From Pseudomonadota bacterium (GTDB lineage Bacteria; Pseudomonadota; Alphaproteobacteria; Acetobacterales; Acetobacteraceae), in assembly GCA_021784255.1 (NCBI GenBank), contig JAJXSZ010000023.1:1-18518 (forward strand): a stretch of 18,518 nucleotides of DNA, written 5' to 3'. Below are positions 1 through 5,826 of this stretch, piece after piece (within the stretch, counting starts at the first letter, position 1; each line of letters starts with the position of its first letter). The translations under genes were made by a program, and so were the position numbers. The notes below the pieces were generated by a model. That model was not told the origin of the DNA. It worked only from the letters and a program-made list of their open reading frames with translations, and ran no database searches.

Positions 1-472
1 CCGTGCCGTCGCCGAGCCGCACCACCCAGGTCGCGGCGTGGCGAACGTGATAGGCCATTTCCTTGGCGGTCTTGGCGGCGAAGCCGGCGAGCGCGCGGTG
101 CGTCGAACCGCTCGTCGCCTGCCAGAACAGCCTGGCATAGATCGCGTAGAGCGCCTGGCGGACCATCGTGTCGGCGAAATCCCCTCGCGGGCGCTCGACG
201 ATCAGCAGGTTGCGGAACTGCGCTTCGTCGCGCAGGTAGGCATAGTCGTCCTCGTCATGCCCCGCACCTTCGGCTTCCGCCGCCATGCCATAGAGCGCGC
301 GGGCCTGACCGATGAGGTCGAGCCCCATGTTCGCCAGGGCCAGCTCCTCCTCCAGGATTGGCGCGTGACCCGTCCATTCCGAGAGGCGGTGGCCAAGGAC
401 CAGCGCATCGTCGGCGCGGCCGAGCAGGAAGCGGACGAACGGCGTTTCAGCGACGGCGACCGTGACGCTCAC
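1..472 (-). CDS. paaC: 1,2-phenylacetyl-CoA epoxidase subunit PaaC (3' end outside window)
   Basis: PaaC is the structural, non-catalytic ferritin-like partner of PaaA in the ring-1,2-phenylacetyl-CoA epoxidase (cytoplasmic PaaABCE complex). The reading frame starts at a GTG (472-470) that overlaps the paaB stop codon (GTGA), so a start codon other than ATG is forced by context. About 157 codons are visible. They begin MSVTVAVAETPFVRFLLG and continue with the PaaC-typical segments GHRLSEW (about residues 27-33), EEELALANMGLDLIGQAR (about 41-58) and LRDEAQF. E. coli PaaC is about 248 residues, so roughly a third of the protein lies beyond base 1. Identification rests on this sequence and on its place directly behind paaA and paaB. 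Expression is presumably by translational coupling from paaB. paaD/paaE would be expected next, outside the window. Confidence 0.93.
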   Translation of the reverse strand, partial: MSVTVAVAETPFVRFLLGRADDALVLGHRLSEWTGHAPILEEELALANMGLDLIGQARALYGMAAEAEGAGHDEDDYAYLRDEAQFRNLLIVERPRGDFADTMVRQALYAIYARLFWQATSGSTHRALAGFAAKTAKEMAYHVRHAATWVVRLGDGT

Positions 473-756
473 ATGTGCCCCACGTCGTCGGGGATGTCGT
501 AGAAGGTCGGGTGGCGATAGATCTTGCTCGCCGTCGGCTCGAAGAGTTCGTCCTTGTCCGCGGGGTCCGAGGCGGTGATCGCGACGGAGGGCACGACCCA
601 GATCGAGAGCCCTTCGCCGCGGCGCGTGTAGACGTCGCGCGCCGCCTGCAACGCCAGCGCGGCATCGGTGGCGTGCACGGAGCCGACGTGCCGGTGCGCC
701 AGCCCCTGCCTCGCCCGGATGAACACTTCCCAGAGCGGAACCGCGGCCTCGCTCAT
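469..756 (-). CDS. paaB: 1,2-phenylacetyl-CoA epoxidase subunit PaaB
   Basis: This is the small subunit of phenylacetyl-CoA epoxidase, thought to bridge the PaaAC heterodimers; it has no catalytic residues of its own. The product is 95 residues, the usual PaaB length. Recognisable PaaB segments are WEVFIRARQGLAHRHVGS (about 9-26), DVYTRRGEGLSIWVVPS (about 40-56) and the C-terminal YRHPTFYDIPDDVGHM. The frame is open further upstream, as far as 1272, but that part is antisense-like noise inside paaA. The ATG at 756 is chosen because it overlaps the paaA stop codon in the classic ATGA arrangement and gives the family length. Its own stop overlaps the paaC GTG. The three genes are therefore translationally coupled. 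Confidence 0.95.
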   Translation of the reverse strand: MSEAAVPLWEVFIRARQGLAHRHVGSVHATDAALALQAARDVYTRRGEGLSIWVVPSVAITASDPADKDELFEPTASKIYRHPTFYDIPDDVGHM

Positions 757-1718
757 GCCGCTTGCCTTCGCTGTTTCGCGGCATAGGCGCGCGCCGCCTC
801 GCGCACCCAGGCGCCGTCCGCCTGGGCGTTGCGGCGCGCCTCCAGCCGCTCGCGGTTGCAGGTGCCGCCGCCGGCCAGCACGCGACGGAACTCCACCCAG
901 TCGATCGGCCCGGTGCACCAGTGTCCCGATGCTATATCGAAACGAAGTGCCGGGTCCGGAATGACCAGCCCCAGGTAGCGGGCCTGCGGCACCGTGGCGT
1001 CGATGAATTTCTGCCGCAACGCGTCGTTGGAGAAGCGCTTGATCTTCCAGCGTGTCGAGGCGTTGCCGTGCTCGCTCTCCGCGTCCGGGGGGCCGAACAT
1101 CATCAGGCACGGCCACCACCAGCGGTCGAGCGCTGCTTGTGCCATCGCCTTCTGTGCCTCGCTGCCGCGGCACAGCGTCATCATGATCTCGTAGCCCTGG
1201 CGCTGGTGGAAGCTCTCCTCGCGGCAGATGCGGATCATCGCCCGCGCGTAGGGGCCATAGGAGCAGCGGCAAAGCGGGATCTGGTTCATGATCGCCGCGC
1301 CGTCCACCAGCCAGCCGATGGCGCCGATATCGGCCCAGGTCGGCGTCGGGTAGTTGAAGATGGAGGAGTATTTTGCGCGACCGTCGAGCAGGGCCGCGAC
1401 CATCTCCTCGCGCGAGGAACCGAGCGTCTCCGCCGCGGCGTAGAGGTAGAGCCCGTGCCCGCCCTCGTCCTGCACCTTGGCCAGCAACGCTGCCTTGCGC
1501 TTGAGCGATGGTGCGCGCGTGATCCAGTTGCCCTCGGGCAGCATGCCGACGATCTCGGAATGCGCGTGCTGGGAGATCTGGCGCAGCAGCGTGCGCCGGT
1601 ACGCTTCGGGCATCGCGTCATTCGCCTCGATGCGCTCCTCGGCATCGATGCGCGCCTGGAAGCGCTCCTCCTCCGGCCCGCCCGCACCCTCGATCGAAAC
1701 CAGACCCTGCGTGTACAT
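753..1718 (-). CDS. paaA: 1,2-phenylacetyl-CoA epoxidase catalytic subunit PaaA
   Basis: PaaA is the di-iron catalytic subunit of the epoxidase that converts phenylacetyl-CoA to ring-1,2-epoxyphenylacetyl-CoA using O2 and electrons from PaaE, the committing step of aerobic phenylacetate breakdown. The product is 321 residues (E. coli about 309). Di-iron ligand motifs are visible: HSEIVG with Glu55, VQDEGGHGLYLY (82-93) with Glu85/His88, and the second helix pair CREESFHQRQGYE (165-177) with Glu168/His171. The WWWPCLMMFGPPDAES block (200-215) is also characteristic. The start at 1718 has a GGGAGA ribosome site a few bases upstream. The gene lies 24 bp behind ipdC and is probably co-transcribed with it, and it overlaps paaB by 4 bp. 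Nothing looks degenerate. Confidence 0.97.
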   Translation of the reverse strand: MYTQGLVSIEGAGGPEEERFQARIDAEERIEANDAMPEAYRRTLLRQISQHAHSEIVGMLPEGNWITRAPSLKRKAALLAKVQDEGGHGLYLYAAAETLGSSREEMVAALLDGRAKYSSIFNYPTPTWADIGAIGWLVDGAAIMNQIPLCRCSYGPYARAMIRICREESFHQRQGYEIMMTLCRGSEAQKAMAQAALDRWWWPCLMMFGPPDAESEHGNASTRWKIKRFSNDALRQKFIDATVPQARYLGLVIPDPALRFDIASGHWCTGPIDWVEFRRVLAGGGTCNRERLEARRNAQADGAWVREAARAYAAKQRRQAA

Positions 1719-1742
1719 CGCATTCTCCCGCGTCGATCTCTA

Positions 1743-3380
1743 TCACGAATTGGCGCGCGCCGCCTTGAAGCCAGCCACGAACCTGGCGAGCGTCTCGGAG
1801 GTTTCGCCGCGCGGCAGCATCGCCTCGATGAGCTGAAACCGCCCGCGCGTCGCGTGCGCGCGCGCCAGCGCCGCCGCGAACTCGCGCCGCGTGGCAACGC
1901 GCACACCGTCGCCGCCGAGCGGCCCCGCAAGCTCGGCGAAGCGCCAGTCGCTGAGGTCGTTGAAGCCGCTTTCCGGCTGGAACACGCGCAGCATTTCCCA
2001 GCTCGAATTGTTGAACACGACGACGATCGGGTCCCAGCCATAGCGCCGGCAGTTGCCGAGCTCCCAGCCGGTCATCTGGAACGCGCCATCACCCACCAGG
2101 ATCAGCGGCCGCCCGCCGGCGGCAACGCAGGCGCCGAGCCCCGCCGGCACGCCGAAGCCCATGCCCGCATAATAACCGGGCGCGACCAGGCCCGTGTTGG
2201 CGATCTCCATCGCCGTGAACAGGCAGTCCCCCATGTCTGCCGCGATCGGCATCTTGCCGTGCGCGGCGAACAGGTCGTTGATGCCGGCGGCGATGTCGGA
2301 CGGGCGCAGCGCGCCGTCGTCCACGGCCAGCGTCGTCGCCGCTTCCGCGAACGTGCCGAGGCGCGCTGCCGGCCGCGTTGCCGGCCGTGCCAGCAGCGCG
2401 TCGAGCAGTGCGTCGAGCGGGATGTCGGGGTAGGTATGGTGACCGACGCGTACCGCGCGGTCCAGCGCGAGGATCGCCCGCCGCATGTCGATCTTGCGCG
2501 CGGAGACGGCGAAATTCGTGTCGGACAGGATGACGCCGAGCAGCAGCAGCGCGTCCGACTCTTCCACCAGCGACGTGATCGCGGCGTCTCCCGCGGCACC
2601 GAGATAGGTGCCGCGCACCAGCCGCGGGTGCGCCGCCAGCAGACCGCGCCCCATGAACGTCGTGACGACGGGAATGCCGAGCCGCTCAGCCAGCGCCGCG
2701 ACCTTTTCCTCGACGCCGTAGCGGCGCAGCTCGACATCGACGAGCATCACCGGCCGCTGCGCCCGTGCCAGCCGGGCCAGCACCTCCTCGGCGCATTCCG
2801 CGAGCGCCTCGGGGTCGGCCGCCGTGCGCTCCAGAACCGGCACCTTGCCGGTTGGCGCCGCCACCAGGTCGCGCGGCAGTTCCAGGTACACGGGGCGGGA
2901 ATAGTCCAGCGCGCTGCGCAGCACCCGGGCGATGTCGGCCGGTGCGCGTGCCGGGTCGTCCAGTACCGCGGCATCGCAGGTGATCTCGCGGAAGATGCGC
3001 GCCTGTGTGTCGATGGCGCGCGACATATGATGCAGTTGCCAGCCGCTCGCCCGCTCGCGCACGCCCGGCGCACCGGAAATCACCACCACCGGCGACCGCT
3101 CAGCATAGGCGCCGGCGATCGGGTTCACCAGGTTGAAAGCGCCCGCGCCCCAGGTCGCCACGGCGACCGAGAGGCGCCCACCGAACCGCGCCGCCGCGTC
3201 CGCCGCGAACCCCACCGAGGGCTCGTGGCTCAGCGTGTAAAAGGGGAGGCTGCCGCTCTCCTCCACCTGCTTGAAGAAGGGCAGCACGAAATCGCCGGGA
3301 ATCCCGAAGATCTCCCGCGCGCCATGGGCGACGAGCGCTTCGAGCAACACACGGCCCAAGGGACGATGGCTGCCTGGCAT
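1743..3380 (-). CDS. ipdC: Indolepyruvate/phenylpyruvate decarboxylase (thiamine-diphosphate dependent)
   Basis: This is a thiamine-diphosphate 2-oxoacid decarboxylase of 545 residues, the same length as I recall for Azospirillum brasilense IpdC/PPDC, and very similar to it across its length. Pyr domain: GIPGDF with Asp30, the cofactor-activating Glu53 in LSHEPSVGFAADAAAR, and the active-site pair His117-His118. The middle domain ends with LSDTNFAV (Asp287). PP domain: the ThDP/Mg motif GDGAFQ (430-435) through NN (457-458). Asp30, His117/118 and Asp287 sit at a constant +5 offset from the active-site residues I recall for the Azospirillum enzyme, so it should be active. Family members decarboxylate phenylpyruvate and indole-3-pyruvate to the aldehydes. 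With paaABC directly downstream, the phenylpyruvate/phenylacetate route is the likelier physiological job; auxin synthesis is possible. The start has GGAG about 6 bp upstream. Confidence 0.93.
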   Translation of the reverse strand: MPGSHRPLGRVLLEALVAHGAREIFGIPGDFVLPFFKQVEESGSLPFYTLSHEPSVGFAADAAARFGGRLSVAVATWGAGAFNLVNPIAGAYAERSPVVVISGAPGVRERASGWQLHHMSRAIDTQARIFREITCDAAVLDDPARAPADIARVLRSALDYSRPVYLELPRDLVAAPTGKVPVLERTAADPEALAECAEEVLARLARAQRPVMLVDVELRRYGVEEKVAALAERLGIPVVTTFMGRGLLAAHPRLVRGTYLGAAGDAAITSLVEESDALLLLGVILSDTNFAVSARKIDMRRAILALDRAVRVGHHTYPDIPLDALLDALLARPATRPAARLGTFAEAATTLAVDDGALRPSDIAAGINDLFAAHGKMPIAADMGDCLFTAMEIANTGLVAPGYYAGMGFGVPAGLGACVAAGGRPLILVGDGAFQMTGWELGNCRRYGWDPIVVVFNNSSWEMLRVFQPESGFNDLSDWRFAELAGPLGGDGVRVATRREFAAALARAHATRGRFQLIEAMLPRGETSETLARFVAGFKAARANS

Positions 3381-3461
3381 CCGGAACTCCGATCCGTCGA
3401 GGGGCGTGGAGCGCGCGGCTTACCAGGATATAGTTCCACGTGAAATCATTTTCCGCGGAAA
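3381..3461 (-). promoter_or_regulatory. ipdC-paa upstream control region with two palindromes
   Basis: This is the upstream region of the ipdC operon. It contains a perfect 12-bp palindrome TTTCCGCGGAAA (3450-3461) and, 16 bp away centre to centre, a near-palindrome TTCCACGTGAAA around CACGTG (3437-3442). On the minus strand a possible -10-like TATATC lies at 3427-3432, but no convincing -35 is seen. The palindromes are good candidates for a repressor or activator site. The regulator is not identifiable from the window, and I could not match them to a known PaaR/PaaX site. Confidence 0.4.
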
Positions 3462-3462
3462 G

Positions 3463-3497
3463 CCCGCCCCCGGCCGCTCGGTGCGGCGCGGGGGCGG
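3463..3497 (-). terminator. Hairpin downstream of the exported-protein operon
   Basis: CCGCCCCCG (3464-3472) pairs perfectly with CGGGGGCGG (3489-3497). Inside this stem, GCCGC (3473-3477) pairs with GCGGC (3483-3487) across a 5-base loop with one bulged base, giving about 14 base pairs. On the minus strand it begins 9 bases after the stop codon at 3506 and is followed by GCTTTCC, only a short T run. It is a likely terminator insulating ipdC from the gene upstream, though the U-tract is weak. Confidence 0.55.
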
Positions 3498-3505
3498 TTC
3501 GAGCG

Positions 3506-4378
3506 TCAGCCGTGCCCGCTGAGGATGGCGACGCGGACTTCTTCCGCCGCGACCGCCACGCTGGCGATCTCCGCCGGCGTCAGATTGAGGCCCAGGATCG
3601 TGTTCATCGCGATCACCGTATCGGTGGAGATCGGAATGGTCTTGTCGGAGGCGGAGCCGAGGAAGATGCCCATCAGGTCGACCTTGGCCGACGGCAGGAC
3701 GTTGCTCAGGGGCACCACGCCGGTCGTCGCGTAGTTCTGTATCAGCGCCAGATTCTCAAGCGGTGAGTCGATCCGCACGATCGCGGCATAGTTGGTGGCG
3801 ACGATCTCGGCGAATTTGCTCGCCGGATAGGAGTAGAGCTGTGCGACCGTGATCGTCTTGGTGACGCCGTCGATCACCAGCGTCATCGTCGTCGTGCTCA
3901 TCGTCGCCCAGTTGGCGAGCGTCTCGGTGAGCGCGTGACCGAGAACCGACGCCGGTGCGCGGGCGACGCTGAGCCGCCCCAGCTCGACTGCCGGAATGCC
4001 TTCCTTCGCCCAGACCGGCCTGCCGCCCGTCGTTCCAGGTGCGGGTTGGCGCGTGTTCGTTCCGCCGCCGTAGCGCGGGCCCTTGCGGTCGGAACTCGTT
4101 CCCTCCGTGCCCGACTCCGAGCCGGTCGAGCCGCCCTGGCCATGATGGCCCCGAAGAATGGTCGAGCCGCCCTGGCCCATGCTCTGTCCGGGCGTGCCAG
4201 GCGCGTGCGTCGTCCCGCTTCCGTACTGGCCGCTGCCGCCCTGGGTCTGCGCCGATGCGGTGGTGACGAACCCGGATGTGCCGCCTGGTGCCAGAGGCAT
4301 CCCGAGCAGGAGCGCGAGAGAAGCGGAGCCGAGCAGGATGGGCCGCAGCGAGTGGAGGGACTTGTTGCGATTCGTCAT
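3506..4378 (-). CDS. Exported protein of unknown function, Gly/Ser-rich N-terminal half
   Basis: I do not recognise this family. From the ATG at 4378 (AAGGA 9 bases upstream) the product is 290 residues. It begins with a signal peptide: basic n-region MTNRNKSLHSLRP, hydrophobic ILLGSASLALLLGMPLA, and a probable cleavage after ASA about residue 43. A low-complexity Gly/Ser/Thr segment follows (about 45-130). The C-terminal domain (about 130-290) looks folded: it starts near VWAKEGIPAVELGRLSVARA and contains LVIDGVTKTITVAQLYSYP and a hydrophobic tail rich in Ala/Val/Ile. No cysteine cluster or catalytic motif is obvious. The frame also extends to an ATG at 4450 that overlaps the stop of the preceding gene (ATGA), giving 314 residues, but the ribosome site favours 4378. 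It is the last gene of the three-gene minus-strand group and is followed by a hairpin. Confidence 0.75.
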   Translation of the reverse strand: MTNRNKSLHSLRPILLGSASLALLLGMPLAPGGTSGFVTTASAQTQGGSGQYGSGTTHAPGTPGQSMGQGGSTILRGHHGQGGSTGSESGTEGTSSDRKGPRYGGGTNTRQPAPGTTGGRPVWAKEGIPAVELGRLSVARAPASVLGHALTETLANWATMSTTTMTLVIDGVTKTITVAQLYSYPASKFAEIVATNYAAIVRIDSPLENLALIQNYATTGVVPLSNVLPSAKVDLMGIFLGSASDKTIPISTDTVIAMNTILGLNLTPAEIASVAVAAEEVRVAILSGHG

Positions 4379-4446
4379 CGTCAGAGTTCCTTGAGAGTTA
4401 GGGGTTGTCGTCATCTCGGGTCGGGGCGTCGTCGGGCGTCCTGTCG

Positions 4447-4989
4447 TCATGGGCGGCGCAAGACCTTGGTATCCGCACCCCAGCCGCCGGTTCCCGGATG
4501 CACGAAATGCTCGCCTCCGTTCGATCCGCCGATGGGCCCCGTGGCCGAGCCGTCCGACGGCACCGTCGGGCTCGTGGTGCTGGCACCGCTGCTCGTTTCG
4601 CCGCTGCCGGTTCCACCGCCGGTATGCCCGCCGCCGCCGGTTTCCCCGCCGGTGTTTTCGCCGCCTCCGAGGGTGCGGCCAGTGCGGTAGCGATGGCGTA
4701 ACGCTCGTTGCGCAGGCGTTTTCCCCTGCCCCTGGCCGCCGCCGCCGCTTTCACCGCTGCTGCCGCTTTCGCCACTGCCTTTGTGACCGCCGCCGCTTTC
4801 ACCGCTGCTGCCGCTCTCGCCACTGCCTTTGTGACCGCCGCCGCTTTCGCCGCTGCTGCCACTCTCACCGCTGCCTTTGTCCGCGCCCTTGATGACGGTG
4901 CCTGCCTGCGCGAAGGCGGTTCCGCGCGCCAGCATGAGCATGCCCGCCGCCTCAAGCATGCCGAGGAGCCAGAAACGTCTTCCTGTCAT
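4447..4989 (-). CDS. Small exported Gly/Ser/Glu-rich repeat protein
   Basis: Family not recognised. The 180-residue product begins MTGRRFWLLGMLEAAGMLML and has a signal peptide ending near GTAFAQA (about residue 28). The mature part is dominated by three copies of a 16-residue unit, GSGESGSSGESGGGHK (the last ending GGGQ), followed by a short basic patch (KTPAQRALRHRYRTGR) and a Gly/Thr/Ser-rich tail. No folded domain is obvious, so a surface-exposed, flexible or adhesive role is only a guess. An alternative ATG at 5049 overlaps the stop of the upstream gene (ATGA) and would give 200 residues with a long n-region; neither start has a strong ribosome site. The stop at 4447 overlaps an upstream ATG of the next gene. 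Exported but low-complexity: confidence in coding is good, in function nil. Confidence 0.68.
   Translation of the reverse strand: MTGRRFWLLGMLEAAGMLMLARGTAFAQAGTVIKGADKGSGESGSSGESGGGHKGSGESGSSGESGGGHKGSGESGSSGESGGGGQGQGKTPAQRALRHRYRTGRTLGGGENTGGETGGGGHTGGGTGSGETSSGASTTSPTVPSDGSATGPIGGSNGGEHFVHPGTGGWGADTKVLRRP
4739..4882. repeat. Three tandem copies of a 48-bp unit in a coding region
   Basis: Copies lie at 4739-4786, 4787-4834 and 4835-4882. They differ at a few positions, mainly T/C and A/G changes that are silent, except at the end of the third copy. Each encodes 16 residues on the minus strand, so gain or loss of a copy keeps the frame. Near-identity indicates recent expansion. Confidence 0.9.
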
Positions 4990-5045
4990 GGGAGATATTC
5001 TTTCATTGCATCGCAGGCCGTGTTCTTTCGCTTGGGTGCGCTCGG

Positions 5046-5555
5046 TCATCGGGACATCTGCTGGCGTTGCGCTTCCGCGCCGATTTCGATCTTGCGGGCC
5101 AGCGCGCGGGTCGTGCTCACGCAAAGCAGCGCGTTCACCCGCAGCAGGCGCGCCGCGGTGATCGGTACCGTGCTCACCTGCGCGAGGTAGCTGGCGGCGA
5201 GCGACGCATCGGGCCGCGGCTTGCCGAGTTGGTCCTGATAGTCGGCGAGTATGCGCAGGCCCGTGGTGGCTGTGCCGGCGGCGAAACCCGGCGCCAGCTC
5301 ATCCTGTGCCGCGCGCAGCCGCATCAGGTTGCTGCCCTGCAGCCGCTCCCGCTCCGCCAGCGAGCCGGGCCGCTCGCCGCTGCACCAGGCGACTCCCGGC
5401 GGGTTACCGACACCGGATCCGCTCGTCGCGGCCCGGTGCGGCGGGGTCGGCGTGCCGGCTGCCATCGCCGGTGTGCCGGTCAGCGCCAGCACCGAACCGA
5501 TCAGAATCGAGGCATACTTGACGCGAGCCGATCTTTTCTCACCCATGGTGCGCAT
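5046..5555 (-). CDS. Small exported protein of unknown function
   Basis: Family not recognised. From the ATG at 5555 the product is 169 residues; the ATG at 5546 (166 residues) is also possible. The 5555 start has GAGG about 9 bases upstream. Residues about 4-33 form a signal peptide: MGEKRSARVKYAS then a hydrophobic stretch, with a probable cleavage after PAMA. The mature part has a Pro/Ser-rich linker, then about 110 residues that look alpha-helical (RLQGSNLMRLRAAQDEL, ASYLAQVSTV, TRALARKIEIGAEAQRQQ). Two cysteines (in AWCSGERPG and ALLCVSTT) could form a disulphide in the periplasm. It is the first gene of the three-gene exported-protein group, divergent from the beta-barrel gene, with an FNR-like box about 76-89 bp upstream of its start. 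Its TGA overlaps an in-frame ATG of the next gene. Confidence 0.72.
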   Translation of the reverse strand: MRTMGEKRSARVKYASILIGSVLALTGTPAMAAGTPTPPHRAATSGSGVGNPPGVAWCSGERPGSLAERERLQGSNLMRLRAAQDELAPGFAAGTATTGLRILADYQDQLGKPRPDASLAASYLAQVSTVPITAARLLRVNALLCVSTTRALARKIEIGAEAQRQQMSR

Positions 5556-5630
5556 CGCCGTTCGCCTCACCGCCACGACACCTTCCTCTCCGATGCAGAA
5601 CTTCTCTGCCACAAACGATCAGAAATTGGT

Positions 5631-5644
5631 TTGACCTACATCAA
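5631..5644 (-). promoter_or_regulatory. FNR/Anr/FixK-like box, proximal to the minus-strand operon
   Basis: TTGAC-CTAC-ATCAA (on the minus strand TTGAT-GTAG-GTCAA). It matches the FNR/CRP-superfamily half-site pattern TTGAY-N4-RTCAA in both halves. It sits about 76 bp upstream of the 5555 start, a plausible place for activation of the exported-protein genes. No strong -10 is visible at the class II spacing. Confidence 0.5.
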
Positions 5645-5701
5645 TAGCAGTCGATACAAATTCAAGATGAACGACACGCTTCGTAGCGAATCGGCAACAG
5701 G

Positions 5702-5821
5702 ATGAATGGCTTGGGGTTCCGGGAGTTGATTTGGATCAATGCCGTTTGTGCCCTAATCGTTGTTTTCTTGGCCTGCGAGGCGATGGTTCGTTTCTGCGAG
5801 TCCGGCCAGAAGAGGGTGTAA
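5702..5821 (+). CDS. Possible 39-residue single-span membrane mini-ORF
   Basis: A short frame starts at ATG 5702 and stops at TAA 5819-5821, only 5 bases before the ATG of the beta-barrel gene. It encodes 39 residues, with a hydrophobic stretch from about residue 9 to 24 (LIWINAVCALIVVFLAC) followed by charged residues, as in small membrane proteins. Against it: there is no spaced ribosome site (AGG abuts the ATG), and the FNR-like box lies inside the frame, so a promoter activated from that box would start downstream of the ATG. It could be chance. Confidence 0.22.
   Translation: MNGLGFRELIWINAVCALIVVFLACEAMVRFCESGQKRV
5726..5739 (+). promoter_or_regulatory. Perfect FNR/Anr-like box, proximal to the beta-barrel gene
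   Basis: TTGAT-TTGG-ATCAA is a perfect match to the FNR consensus TTGAT-N4-ATCAA. Its centre is about 95 bp upstream of the barrel ATG at 5827 and 95 bp (about nine helical turns) from the other FNR-like box. The family member (FNR, Anr, FixK) cannot be told from the site alone. Confidence 0.6.
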
Positions 5822-5826
5822 CCCCG

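Noticed and set aside
757..1272. Upstream extension of the paaB frame to 267 codons
   Set aside because: The added part lies inside paaA in another frame; PaaB is normally about 95 residues and the ATGA overlap gives the right start.
762..3443. Plus-strand open frame of 893 codons across paaA and ipdC
   Set aside because: It lies wholly antisense to two clear enzyme genes. Its translation is Arg/His/Ala-rich without any domain, as expected from GC-rich codon bias on the opposite strand.
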